Assembly (NCBI GenBank): GCA_002311635.1
Contig: DBZJ01000152.1
Coordinates: forward strand, 7,369-19,450
Source: Syntrophaceae bacterium UBA1163
Lineage (GTDB): Bacteria > Desulfobacterota > BSN033 > UBA1163
Direction of reading: 5' to 3'
DNA length: 12,082 nt
Shown here: positions 1-7,082 of the stretch, one piece after another
Position numbering within the stretch: position 1 is the first letter of the stretch
How the letters are laid out: the number at the start of each line of letters is the position of its first letter
Notes under the pieces: model-generated
Told to the model about the DNA's origin: nothing
The model's database searches: none
Seen by the model: only the letters and a program-made list of their open reading frames with translations
Translations under genes and position numbers: made by a program

Positions 1-128
1 AGCATCAACTCGATGCACATGAAGACCACAATCGCATTTCGTCGGCTCAGGGCTCCGATCACTCCGATCGTGAACAGCATTCCGCTCAAGACCAGGTAAC
101 ATTCAGGGGGAACGGGTGGAATCGTCAT
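1..128 (-). CDS. nuoK: NADH-quinone oxidoreductase subunit K, partial (N-terminal 42 residues)
   Basis: This is the start of NuoK, a small three-helix antiporter-like subunit of the membrane arm of complex I. The ATG lies at 128-126 and is preceded by GAGGAG with a 6-base spacer. The 42 visible residues run through the first helix and into the second. They contain the family pattern [15 protein letters not shown] at 28-42. The glutamate at residue 40 matches the conserved membrane glutamate (E36 in E. coli) needed for proton pumping. The second conserved glutamate and the rest of the protein lie beyond the left edge, so the truncation is only the window boundary. nuoJ lies upstream, separated by a 104-bp AT-rich gap. 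nuoL, nuoM and nuoN would be expected next, but this cannot be seen. Confidence 0.95.
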   Translation of the reverse strand, partial: MTIPPVPPECYLVLSGMLFTIGVIGALSRRNAIVVFMCIELM

Positions 129-140
129 AAATTACTCCTC

Positions 141-222
141 AATGCAAACTGCAAATTATAAATTGCAAAGTGCAAAATCTTTCAAATTTTTCATTTTGTA
201 TTTTGCAATCTTCATTTTTCAA
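141..222. repeat. AT-rich TGCAAA repeat cluster in the nuoJ-nuoK gap
   Basis: On the plus strand TGCAAA occurs four times at 143-148, 150-155, 164-169 and 171-176. It returns in inverted form as TTTGCA at 202-207. TGCAAAAT at 171-178 and ATTTTGCA at 200-207 are perfect 8-base inverted arms around a 21-base loop. The stretch is far richer in A and T than the flanking genes and has no gene-like reading frame. It resembles the AT-rich dispersed intergenic repeats seen in many Desulfobacterota genomes, but copy number elsewhere cannot be checked here. It could form a weak RNA hairpin between nuoJ and nuoK. Confidence 0.55.
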
Positions 223-232
223 TGATCTTGAC

Positions 233-760
233 CTACGTCCTCTTCTTGCTCAAAATGACCGCTCCGACTACGGCGGCCACAAGAAGGACAGAGACAATCT
301 CAAAGGGAAAAAGATATTGAGTGAAAAGCATCTCGCCGACAGCCTTCACATTGGCACTCGCCTTATCCGGCGTATAGGAACCCATCTTCCCAGTGGGAGA
401 TTTCGCCACGACCGAATAAATGATCCCGAAAAGAAAAAGGACCATCAGCAAGCCACCGATTATTTTCGAATAAAGAACTTTTAAACCGGACCGAAGCTCT
501 TGCTCCAGATCCAAGAGCATGATCACAAACACGATCAACATCACGATGCCACCGGCGTAAACCACCACCTGGATGATGGCGATGAATTGACTATACAGCA
601 AGAGATAAAGCACCGTCGCGCAGAGCAAGGTCAATACCAAAAAAAGAGCGCTGTGAATCGGGTTCTTTCGGGTGACGACCAATAAGGACGCGACGATGGA
701 GGTAAACGCCACTCCTAAAAAGATCAACCATTGAAATCCCGTGACGACATTCTCAGCCAT
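233..760 (-). CDS. nuoJ: NADH-quinone oxidoreductase subunit J
   Basis: NuoJ is a membrane-arm subunit of complex I that links the quinone-proximal subunits (A, H) to the antiporter-like chain. The product is 175 residues with about five hydrophobic segments. The family pattern HSALFLVLTLLCATVLYLL is followed by FIAIIQVVVYAGGIVMLIVFVIML, which holds the pi-bulge helix (TM3) with its conserved Tyr and Gly residues. The C-terminus ends in a short basic tail. I chose the ATG at 760 because AGGAG stands 7 bases upstream. An in-frame ATG at 778 would add six residues but has no ribosome binding site. The length is normal for the family. It lies between nuoI (72-bp gap) and nuoK (104-bp gap). Confidence 0.95.
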   Translation of the reverse strand: MAENVVTGFQWLIFLGVAFTSIVASLLVVTRKNPIHSALFLVLTLLCATVLYLLLYSQFIAIIQVVVYAGGIVMLIVFVIMLLDLEQELRSGLKVLYSKIIGGLLMVLFLFGIIYSVVAKSPTGKMGSYTPDKASANVKAVGEMLFTQYLFPFEIVSVLLVAAVVGAVILSKKRT

Positions 761-813
761 TGCATTACTCCTAAACACACGATCTGATTTCTGTCATTTA
801 AATTTTACGCTTT

Positions 814-829
814 GCGCTATGCCCTATGC
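814..829. repeat. Short CTATGC repeat in the nuoI-nuoJ gap
   Basis: The 72-bp gap between nuoI and nuoJ (761-832) holds CTATGC twice, at 817-822 and 824-829, preceded by a related GCGCTATGC context. Similar CTATGC strings recur as simple dispersed repeats in some bacterial genomes (recalled, not checked). The rest of the gap is AT-rich, apart from the nuoJ ribosome binding site at its nuoJ end. I see no promoter or terminator in it. Confidence 0.35.
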
Positions 830-832
830 TTT

Positions 833-1246
833 TTACGGGTTGACCTTTTTCTCCTCTAATAGCTTCTCGGTGGTCATGAGAAATGGTTTTCTCTGGCCTT
901 CCACCCATTCATAGGTTTTTCCCATAAAAATCGCCTTCACCGGGCAGGCTTCCTCGCAGAAACCGCAGAAGATGCACCGGGTGGCATCCAGCTCATAGGT
1001 GAGTGGGTATCGTCTCCCTTCCTCATCTTCGGCGGTCTCAATGTAGATGCATTGAGAAGGACAGACGATCATACATAGGCCGCAGGCGACACACTTGGTC
1101 TTCCCACGCTCGTCCTTCTCAAAATATTGAATGCCCCTCCAACGCTTCGCCGGAGGAATTTTCTGTTCCGGATATTGGATGGTGATCGGCTTGGAGAAAA
1201 AGCGGTTTAAAGTAAGCGCCAACCCTTTTAACAATGGAATAATCAT
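833..1246 (-). CDS. nuoI: NADH-quinone oxidoreductase subunit I (2x[4Fe-4S] ferredoxin-type)
   Basis: NuoI carries clusters N6a and N6b, which pass electrons from NuoG towards N2 in NuoB. The 137-residue product has two classic ferredoxin motifs: Cys 52, 55, 58 and 62 (CVACGLCMIVCP) and Cys 91, 94, 97 and 101 (CIFCGFCEEACP). The cysteines end each motif in CP, and ligands swap between motifs as usual in 8Fe ferredoxins. The N-terminus has the short amphipathic region that anchors NuoI on the membrane arm, followed by a basic WRGIQYFEKDERGKTKC entry typical of the family. The ATG at 1246 follows GAGG with a 7-base spacer. The length fits compact bacterial NuoI. It is separated from nuoH by an 80-bp gap that holds a GC-rich palindrome. 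Confidence 0.96.
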   Translation of the reverse strand: MIIPLLKGLALTLNRFFSKPITIQYPEQKIPPAKRWRGIQYFEKDERGKTKCVACGLCMIVCPSQCIYIETAEDEEGRRYPLTYELDATRCIFCGFCEEACPVKAIFMGKTYEWVEGQRKPFLMTTEKLLEEKKVNP

Positions 1247-1275
1247 CTCTGACCTCGTTATTTACCCCGTTAGAA

Positions 1276-1325
1276 AGCCCCTTTTCCTTCTCCCCTCTGG
1301 GGAGAGGGCGGGGTGAGGGGAGAAG
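1276..1325. repeat. GC-rich palindromic repeat-like element, nuoH-nuoI gap
   Basis: TCTCCCC at 1289-1295 and GGGGAGA at 1299-1305 form a perfect 7-bp stem around a TCT loop. It is flanked by C-rich sequence on the left and G-rich sequence (GGGCGGGGTGAGGGG) on the right that can extend the pairing. The element begins immediately outside the nuoH stop codon. It resembles the widespread dispersed element related to CCTCACCC...CTCTCCCC...GGGGAGAGGG found in many proteobacterial genomes (recalled, not checked). No T-run follows the stem in the direction of the operon, so it does not look like an intrinsic terminator. Confidence 0.5.
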
Positions 1326-1326
1326 T

Positions 1327-2346
1327 TTAACCTTTCAACGAAACGATCAGCCCGGTGATGACAAGATTAATCAGGGCTAAGGGGATCAGAATCTTCCAAC
1401 CAAGCTTCATGATCTGATCGTACCGGAGTCGCGGCATCGTCCCCCGCTCCCAGATGAAGAAGAAGAGGAAGATAAACAGCTTCCCGCAAAACCAGACCAC
1501 TCCGGGGATGAAACTGAGTTGAGGAAGTATCGGCTGCCATCCTCCCAGAAAGAGCGTCACGGCCACGGCGCCCATCGTGACCATATGGGCGTATTCAGCC
1601 ATGAAGAAGAGGGCAAATTTCATGCTGCTGTATTCGATGTTGAATCCACAGGCCAGCTCCGCCTCTGCTTCGGGCATGTCAAAGGGAGTCCGGTTGATCT
1701 CCGCCAGGCCGCAAATCAGATAAAGGACAAACGCCACCGGCTGATACCAAATATTCCAATTCCAGAACCCTCCTCCCTGGAGACGGATGATCTCCGTCAA
1801 CCTCAGACTTTGTGAAAGGATGAGGACTCCTATGACCGCGATGCCAAGGGCCACTTCATAACTAATCATCTGAGCCGCAGCTCGGAGGGAACCCATTAAA
1901 CCATACTTATTTCCAGACGACCAGCCCCCCAAGACAATTCCAAACTCCCCTAAAGAAGCCACGCCGAAGATATAGAGAAGCGCTACATCCACATCTGCAA
2001 TCCGGAGTTTGACCACCCAATTCGTTCCGGGAATGGTAAACTGGTTGCCGAAGGGGATGACGGCAAAGATGCTGATGGCTGCGATGATCGAGATCATCGG
2101 GGCCATGACGAAGACAGCCTTGTCCGCCTTTCCTGGAACCAAGTCCTCTTTGAAGAAGGCTTTGACCGCATCCGAAAAGGGCTGGAGCAATCCGAAGGGA
2201 CCGCAACGATTAGGACCATAACGAACCTGGATATGGCCCAAAACCTTCCGTTCCAACCAGGTCAAATAGGCCACGACGATCATCAGACCGGCGAAAACCA
2301 CGACGCACTTAACAATGATCTCGATGAGAAGATAGAATAATTCCAT
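1327..2346 (-). CDS. nuoH: NADH-quinone oxidoreductase subunit H
   Basis: NuoH is the membrane subunit that sits under the quinone module and forms much of the ubiquinone/menaquinone channel and the E-channel. The product is 339 residues with about eight hydrophobic segments. Signature stretches are LERKVLGHIQVRYGPNRCGP (31-50), the FSDAVKAFFKED loop (57-68) and INRTPFDMPEAEAE (217-230) with its conserved acidic cluster. FNIEYSSMKFALFFMAEY follows. The ATG at 2346 has GGGGAG immediately downstream of the nuoG stop codon. The gap from nuoG is only 12 bp, so translation is probably coupled. The length is typical of bacterial NuoH. Nothing in the sequence suggests loss of function. Confidence 0.97.
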   Translation of the reverse strand: MELFYLLIEIIVKCVVVFAGLMIVVAYLTWLERKVLGHIQVRYGPNRCGPFGLLQPFSDAVKAFFKEDLVPGKADKAVFVMAPMISIIAAISIFAVIPFGNQFTIPGTNWVVKLRIADVDVALLYIFGVASLGEFGIVLGGWSSGNKYGLMGSLRAAAQMISYEVALGIAVIGVLILSQSLRLTEIIRLQGGGFWNWNIWYQPVAFVLYLICGLAEINRTPFDMPEAEAELACGFNIEYSSMKFALFFMAEYAHMVTMGAVAVTLFLGGWQPILPQLSFIPGVVWFCGKLFIFLFFFIWERGTMPRLRYDQIMKLGWKILIPLALINLVITGLIVSLKG

Positions 2347-2358
2347 CCTAATTCTCCC

Positions 2359-4986
2359 CTATCGCTTCTCTATCCTTCCAATAAAGACTTTGTACTCAGG
2401 GTGCTGACTGGTGGCATCGAACCCGGAAACCAAAAGATTATTTACAAAAACAGGGAAAAAGGTCGTGGCAAAATAAGCGACCCCTTTGGGGACCGCTCCG
2501 GAAATCTTGCAGATCGTCTCCACTTCCCCTCTCGGTGAGACGACCTTCACCTTTCCCCCGTCCTCCAGCCCTGCCTTCGTGGCATCCTCCGGGTGGACTT
2601 CAACGCAGGAATCGGGAAAGACTTTGGCCAACCCTTGCGCTCTCTTCGTCGTCGTCCCGATTCCGTAATGGTAATGGAAACCTCTCGGGATGATCCATAA
2701 AGGATATCTATCATCCGGCTGTTCTATTGGCCCTTTGTATTCTATGGGAAAGAATCTCCGCTTCCGTCCGTTCGTTGAAGACCACCGAATTCCTTCTTTT
2801 TCCAGGCCGGGGTAATTGACCCCGGCATAGATGGGCACCAGAGAGGCGATCTCCTCCATGATTTCAGCAGGCTTCTGATATCCCATTGGACAACCCATCT
2901 TCGTGGAGAGATCACAAAGGATCTTCCAGTCGGGCCTGGAATCGCCGACCGGTGAGATGGCCTTCCGCACCCTTTGAATTCTTCTCTCCATGCTGGTGAA
3001 GGTCCCGTCCTTCTCGGCAAAACTCACCCCGGGTAAAACGACATGGGCATGGCTCCCAATGTGGGTCATGAAAAGATCTTGAACCACTAATAGTTCTAAT
3101 TGACCGAGTCCATTCTTGAGCTTCTCCAAGTTGGGAAGATGGATGAAGGGATCTTCACCGAAGATATAGAGGGCTTTGATCTTCCCATCCACAATCTTGT
3201 CGAAAATCTCCACATAGGTGAAACCCGGTTTTTTGGGAATCTCCCTCTCCCAGATTTCCTCAAACTTTTTGCGGCCCGTTTCGTCTTCCACCCTCTGATA
3301 ACCGGGGAGGAATTCGGAAAGAGAACCCATATCGAAAGCGCCCTGGACATTATTCTGAGCGAGCAAGGGATAGACGCCTCCTCCTCCCTCTTCTGTCTCT
3401 CCGGTCACGAGGGCCAGGTTGCATAGGGCCTTTACGATCTCCGTCCCGTTGGCATGCTGGGTGACACCGGAGCCAAAGACGATCGCCCTCTTTCTTGCCG
3501 AGCCGTAAAGAGTGGCAACGCCCTCTAAATCTGTCGGAGGGATCCCTGTGGTATTCTTGACGACCTCGACAGAAAATTTTTCTACAGAGGACCGCAGGCT
3601 CTCAAAGCCCTCTGTCTTCGCCCCAACAAACTCCCTGGAATGGACACCCTTTTCGATGAGGAGACGAACCAAGCCATTGATCCAGGCGATGTCCGTTCCC
3701 GGCAGGGGCCTCAACCAAAGGTCGGCCCATTTTTCCCATTGGGTCTTCCGAGGATCGACCACGATAATCTTCGCGTTGTTCTTTCGGATCGCCTCTCTCA
3801 TCTTATTGCTGAAGATGAGGTTATCATCATACGCATCCGCGCCGACGACAAGGATGAGGTCAGCTTTGGTTACTTCATCCATCGCATGAGTCATCGCTCC
3901 GCACCCCGTGGAGGCCATCATCCCGTAGAGAGAAGATCCGTTAGACAACCGGGCCCCATTGTCGATATGGTTTGTTCCGACGCAGGCCCTCATCCATTTC
4001 TGAAAAAGGAAGTTTTCTTCATTGGTTGCCCTGGAGGAAGAAATCCCTCCAATGCTCTGGGCACCGTACTTCTTTTTTATTTCCTGAAGGCCTGTAGCGA
4101 CCACACCCAGGGCTTCTTCCCACGAGGCTTCTGCAAAAACTCCAGATTTTCTTACAAGCGGTTTTTGAAGCCTCTCCGGATGATGAATAAAATCAAAACC
4201 AAATCTTCCTTTCACGCAGAGGCTTCCGTGATTGACTCCGGCCTCGCCCTTTGTCGTCACCTTGACCACTTTCCGATCAGCAAGGGCGTTCAGCTCAAGC
4301 TGGCAACCGCACCCGCAGAAAGTGCAGGTGGTCTGTATTCTGTCCAGTTGCCATGTGCGGCCTTTCACGGGGCTGAGGTCCTCTGTTAAGGCACCCACCG
4401 GACACATGTGGAGGCACTCTCCACAGGAGATGCAGTTCTCCTTCCGAACCGCCTTCACGTGGGAAGGGAAGCCATGCTCCGCCACCTCGAGGACATCCGC
4501 TCCCGGCACATCCACACAAGACTGGATGCAGCGGAGACACATCACGCAGCGATCAAACCATTGCCGGATCAAGGGCGTCCCGTAGGGGATGGAGGGAAAC
4601 TCTCTTTTCTCCGGGGGGTACTCATTCTTTTGGATTCCGAATTCATACGTTCGATTCTGGAGCTGGCATTCTCCGCCAGCATCGCAGACAGGACAGTCCA
4701 GAGGATGGTTGACCAGTAATAGTTTCAAAGCCTCCAATCTCATTTGTTCGACGCGCTCCGTGCGGGTATGAACCACCATGCCCTCCACCGCGGGCGTTGC
4801 GCAGGAGGCCATGGGCATCTCTGCACCCTGGACGTCGACCAAACAGATGCGGCAGGATTTGAGCAGACTCAATCTGGGGTGATAACACAGGGTGGGAATG
4901 TAGATCCCGTTCTCTTTGGCCACCTCATAGATCGTTTGACCCGGCTTTCCCGTCATTTCTTTCCCGTCAATGGTCAGCTTTAACAT
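2359..4986 (-). CDS. nuoG: NADH-quinone oxidoreductase subunit G, formate-dehydrogenase-alpha-like
   Basis: This is the Fe-S wire of the electron-input arm, 875 residues from the ATG at 4986 (GGAGG upstream). An upstream in-frame ATG at 5043 lies in repeat sequence and was not chosen. In order: a [2Fe-2S] domain with Cys 34, 45, 48, 62; an HxxxCxxCxxxxxC cluster (H94, C98, C101, C107); two ferredoxin motifs (C147/150/153/157 and C185/188/191/195); an N7-type cluster (C221, C224, C228, C257); then a full molybdopterin oxidoreductase domain and a C-terminal dinucleotide-binding domain. The QNNVQGA motif (544-550) and overall pattern match FdhA/FdhF rather than E. coli NuoG. At the catalytic sites, Sec/Cys140 of FdhF aligns with Ser348, His141 with Asn349 and Arg333 with Leu542. 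Formate oxidation is therefore unlikely. Cofactor binding remains possible, since some family members use Ser as a Mo ligand. Confidence 0.93.
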   Translation of the reverse strand: MLKLTIDGKEMTGKPGQTIYEVAKENGIYIPTLCYHPRLSLLKSCRICLVDVQGAEMPMASCATPAVEGMVVHTRTERVEQMRLEALKLLLVNHPLDCPVCDAGGECQLQNRTYEFGIQKNEYPPEKREFPSIPYGTPLIRQWFDRCVMCLRCIQSCVDVPGADVLEVAEHGFPSHVKAVRKENCISCGECLHMCPVGALTEDLSPVKGRTWQLDRIQTTCTFCGCGCQLELNALADRKVVKVTTKGEAGVNHGSLCVKGRFGFDFIHHPERLQKPLVRKSGVFAEASWEEALGVVATGLQEIKKKYGAQSIGGISSSRATNEENFLFQKWMRACVGTNHIDNGARLSNGSSLYGMMASTGCGAMTHAMDEVTKADLILVVGADAYDDNLIFSNKMREAIRKNNAKIIVVDPRKTQWEKWADLWLRPLPGTDIAWINGLVRLLIEKGVHSREFVGAKTEGFESLRSSVEKFSVEVVKNTTGIPPTDLEGVATLYGSARKRAIVFGSGVTQHANGTEIVKALCNLALVTGETEEGGGGVYPLLAQNNVQGAFDMGSLSEFLPGYQRVEDETGRKKFEEIWEREIPKKPGFTYVEIFDKIVDGKIKALYIFGEDPFIHLPNLEKLKNGLGQLELLVVQDLFMTHIGSHAHVVLPGVSFAEKDGTFTSMERRIQRVRKAISPVGDSRPDWKILCDLSTKMGCPMGYQKPAEIMEEIASLVPIYAGVNYPGLEKEGIRWSSTNGRKRRFFPIEYKGPIEQPDDRYPLWIIPRGFHYHYGIGTTTKRAQGLAKVFPDSCVEVHPEDATKAGLEDGGKVKVVSPRGEVETICKISGAVPKGVAYFATTFFPVFVNNLLVSGFDATSQHPEYKVFIGRIEKR

Positions 4987-5020
4987 GCTGTATTCAGTCC
5001 TCCGACTCCAAAAACAACTG

Positions 5021-5046
5021 AGATGCCGAAACAAGTTCGGCATGAC
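5021..5046 (-). repeat. Palindromic repeat, copy 1, nuoF/GltD-nuoG gap
   Basis: Read on the minus strand, this is a 26-base unit beginning GTCATGCCGAACTTGTTTC. Arms ATGCCGAA (5023-5030) and TTCGGCAT (5036-5043) form a perfect 8-bp hairpin with a 5-base loop. A diverged copy lies 21 bp away in opposite orientation (5068-5093). In the operon direction the hairpin is followed by a short T-rich stretch, so weak attenuation ahead of nuoG is possible. The sequence resembles a dispersed repeat I recall from other bacterial genomes. Confidence 0.65.
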
Positions 5047-5067
5047 AAAAAAGGATTTAATAGTAAT

Positions 5068-5093
5068 GTCATTCTGGACTTGTTTCAGAATCT
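5068..5093 (+). repeat. Palindromic repeat, copy 2, nuoF/GltD-nuoG gap
   Basis: This 26-base unit begins GTCATTCTGGACTTGTTTC on the plus strand. It matches copy 1 with a few substitutions, but points the other way. Its arms ATTCTGGA (5071-5078) and TTCAGAAT (5084-5091) pair with one G-T wobble. Several differences from copy 1 fall in the arms and are matched on the partner arm (GCC with GGC against TCT with AGA), which keeps the hairpin. That argues for selection on the structure or spread as a hairpin element. The two inverted copies could also pair with each other to form one long stem. Confidence 0.65.
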
Positions 5094-5099
5094 ATTTTT

Positions 5100-7052
5100 T
5101 TAAACAGCAAAGAGCCCAATCCTCACACACCGGAGACAGCGCTCCGCTTCCTTTTGTGCCACGGGAATGGAAAACCCCTCCTCCACCTCGTCAAAGATCC
5201 ATTTTCTCGAGCCAGGAGGAAGCATGTTCAACATCGCCCTCTTCTGCCCGCCGGGGATTCCGATTTTCTCATTCTTGTTATAGACCTTGATTTTTTCCAC
5301 CAGGGTCTCCAGAAGTTCCTCTTCGGACTCCTTCACTTCCATTCCACGAAGGAACACGTCAATCTTGTCAGCGGCTCTCTTTCCATGACCCGCTGCGCGT
5401 ACCAGGACATCCGGCCCGGTCACACAATCCCCAGCCGAAAAGATCCCCGGCCGGCTTGTCACGAATGTCCCCTCTTGGACGGCGATCGTGGATCGTCTCG
5501 TCGTCTTCACCCCGTCCTTCTCCTCAAGGAACGAAAGATCGATGGCCTGACCAATGGCTGGAATCAAAATATCGGTCTCGATGAAAAACTCAGACCCCTT
5601 CACGGGAACGGGCCGTCTTCTTCCTGATTCATCCGGCTCACCCAATTCCATCCGGATGCATTCCACTCCCACGACCTTTCCTTCCTTCTCAACGATCCGG
5701 ACCGGATTGCAGAGGTAATGAAATTTCACACCTTCCTCCTCCGCATCATGGATCTCTACCCGGTCTGCAGGCATCTCTTTTTTTGTCCGACGATAAACCA
5801 GGTTCACATCCGGCTTGCCGATCCGGAAAGAGGATCGAACGCAATCAATGGCCACATTTCCACCGCCGACCACCACCACCCTTTTCCCTTCGGGATAGGG
5901 GTCTCTCCCCTGGTTGATTTCCAAGAGATAGTAAACCCCGGGGATGAATCCTTTATATCCCTTATCTTCTCCTCCGACGCCCATGGGTGTATTGGTCTGG
6001 GCGCCTGCTCCGATAAATACGGCTTTATAGCCTTGCTCAAATATCTGAGAGAGAGTGATATCCTTTCCTATCTGAGTGTTGTACCGAATCTCGACACCCA
6101 GCTTTTCGACAATCCCTGCTTCATATCTAACGACATCCCTGGGAAGACGGTAGTCCGGAATTCCCACCGCCGCCATGCCACCCGGCTCGCTCAATCTCTC
6201 AAAGATGGTCACAGGGTAGCCTTTCAGAGCAAGATAGTAGGCGCAGGAGAGGCCTGCCGGACCCGCGCCAAGGACGGCCACCTTCTCCGAGCGTTTTTCC
6301 GATTTGTGAATCGAAGGCCCTTTCCTCTTCTCTATTTCATAATCCGCGACAAACCGCTTCAGCCATTTAATGGAGATACATTCATCCACGTTTCCTCGAC
6401 GGCAGTTATCCTCGCAGGGCCGGACACATACCCTTCCCAGGATTCCGGCCAGGCAGGTCGCCCCCCGAATAGCAGCGAGGGATTCTTCGAATCTCCCCTC
6501 TTTGATCAACTCAATATAACGGGTGATAGGGAGATGAGAAGGGCAAGCGCTTTCGCAGGGTGCCGTTACCTTGACCTTATATTCTTGGCGGGGGATCTTT
6601 TTCCGCAATTGGATCGCACCGGAGAACTGGTCTTCAAAATGATCGATCGCATCGAGTACGGGTTTCGGACCGGTCTGCCCGAGGTTGCATTTGGAACTCT
6701 TGAGGATCATCTCCCCTAGGTATTTTAATTGTTTTAAGTCTTCAACCTTTCCCTGGCCATCGGCAATCCGGTTCACAATGGTGGCCATGATCCGAGTCCC
6801 TACCCGGCAGGGCGTGCACTTCCCGCAGGATTCGTCCTGGACCGCCTCCAGGTAAGCCCGAATCAAATCGACTATATTGACTTCGCTGTCCCTGATGACG
6901 ATCCCTTCCCAACCGATGAAGGCTCTGACCTTTCTCTCTTTATCAAATTCTAGGGGTAGATTGAGAGCGGAGACGGGTTGCCTTTCTACCTCAGGTTTCC
7001 CTCGATTATCTGTGACCACTCCACCCCAACTGCTGAAAAGAATATCGGTCAT
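5100..7052 (-). CDS. Hybrid NuoF-type [4Fe-4S] domain fused to GltD-like FAD/NAD(P) oxidoreductase
   Basis: This fills the nuoE/nuoF slot but is not a normal NuoF. The start at 7052 has GAGG 5 bases upstream, giving 650 residues. An in-frame ATG at 7088 lies in AT-rich repeat and was rejected. Residues 1-150 resemble only the C-terminal Fe-S part of NuoF: SCGKCTPCRVGT with Cys 76, 79, 82 and a distant Cys 122 (N3-type cluster). The FMN/NADH glycine-rich GRGGAGFPTG region is absent. From about residue 160 it is a glutamate-synthase-small-subunit/NfnB-like module. It has Cys 166, 170, 200, 209, 213 and 217 (two [4Fe-4S] clusters in this family), an FAD motif VLGAGPAGL (260-268), a nucleotide motif VVGGGNVAID (394-403) with R421/R422 of YRR suited to NADPH, a second FAD contact SAGD (539-542) and a final CLRC (639-642). 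Inferred role: feeding electrons from NAD(P)H via FAD into NuoG. Direction and substrate are unproven. Confidence 0.9.
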   Translation of the reverse strand: MTDILFSSWGGVVTDNRGKPEVERQPVSALNLPLEFDKERKVRAFIGWEGIVIRDSEVNIVDLIRAYLEAVQDESCGKCTPCRVGTRIMATIVNRIADGQGKVEDLKQLKYLGEMILKSSKCNLGQTGPKPVLDAIDHFEDQFSGAIQLRKKIPRQEYKVKVTAPCESACPSHLPITRYIELIKEGRFEESLAAIRGATCLAGILGRVCVRPCEDNCRRGNVDECISIKWLKRFVADYEIEKRKGPSIHKSEKRSEKVAVLGAGPAGLSCAYYLALKGYPVTIFERLSEPGGMAAVGIPDYRLPRDVVRYEAGIVEKLGVEIRYNTQIGKDITLSQIFEQGYKAVFIGAGAQTNTPMGVGGEDKGYKGFIPGVYYLLEINQGRDPYPEGKRVVVVGGGNVAIDCVRSSFRIGKPDVNLVYRRTKKEMPADRVEIHDAEEEGVKFHYLCNPVRIVEKEGKVVGVECIRMELGEPDESGRRRPVPVKGSEFFIETDILIPAIGQAIDLSFLEEKDGVKTTRRSTIAVQEGTFVTSRPGIFSAGDCVTGPDVLVRAAGHGKRAADKIDVFLRGMEVKESEEELLETLVEKIKVYNKNEKIGIPGGQKRAMLNMLPPGSRKWIFDEVEEGFSIPVAQKEAERCLRCVRIGLFAV

Positions 7053-7082
7053 AGAAACCTCTTTGAATAATGAGAGTTCAAA

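Noticed and set aside
3943..3945. Possible selenocysteine or cysteine codon at the formate dehydrogenase active site
   Set aside because: The codon is TCT (Ser) on the coding strand, not TGA or TGT/TGC, so no selenocysteine insertion is involved.
3640..4389. 249-codon open frame on the plus strand inside nuoG
   Set aside because: It is antisense to a clearly conserved coding region, its translation has no recognisable family features, and it has no upstream ribosome binding site that stands out.
4987..5043. Longer nuoG start at 5043 adding 19 residues
   Set aside because: The added residues are encoded by the hairpin repeat (copy 1) and do not resemble NuoG. The ATG at 4986 has GGAGG upstream and begins the family-typical [2Fe-2S] domain sequence.
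5071..5101. Hairpin followed by seven T on the plus strand, looking like an intrinsic terminator
   Set aside because: It points against the operon. On the transcribed strand the T-run becomes an A-run before the hairpin. At most it would stop antisense transcription.
5718..6719. 333-codon open frame on the plus strand inside the hybrid gene
   Set aside because: It is antisense to the conserved FAD/NAD(P) domains and its composition looks like a complement shadow. No protein family is recognisable.
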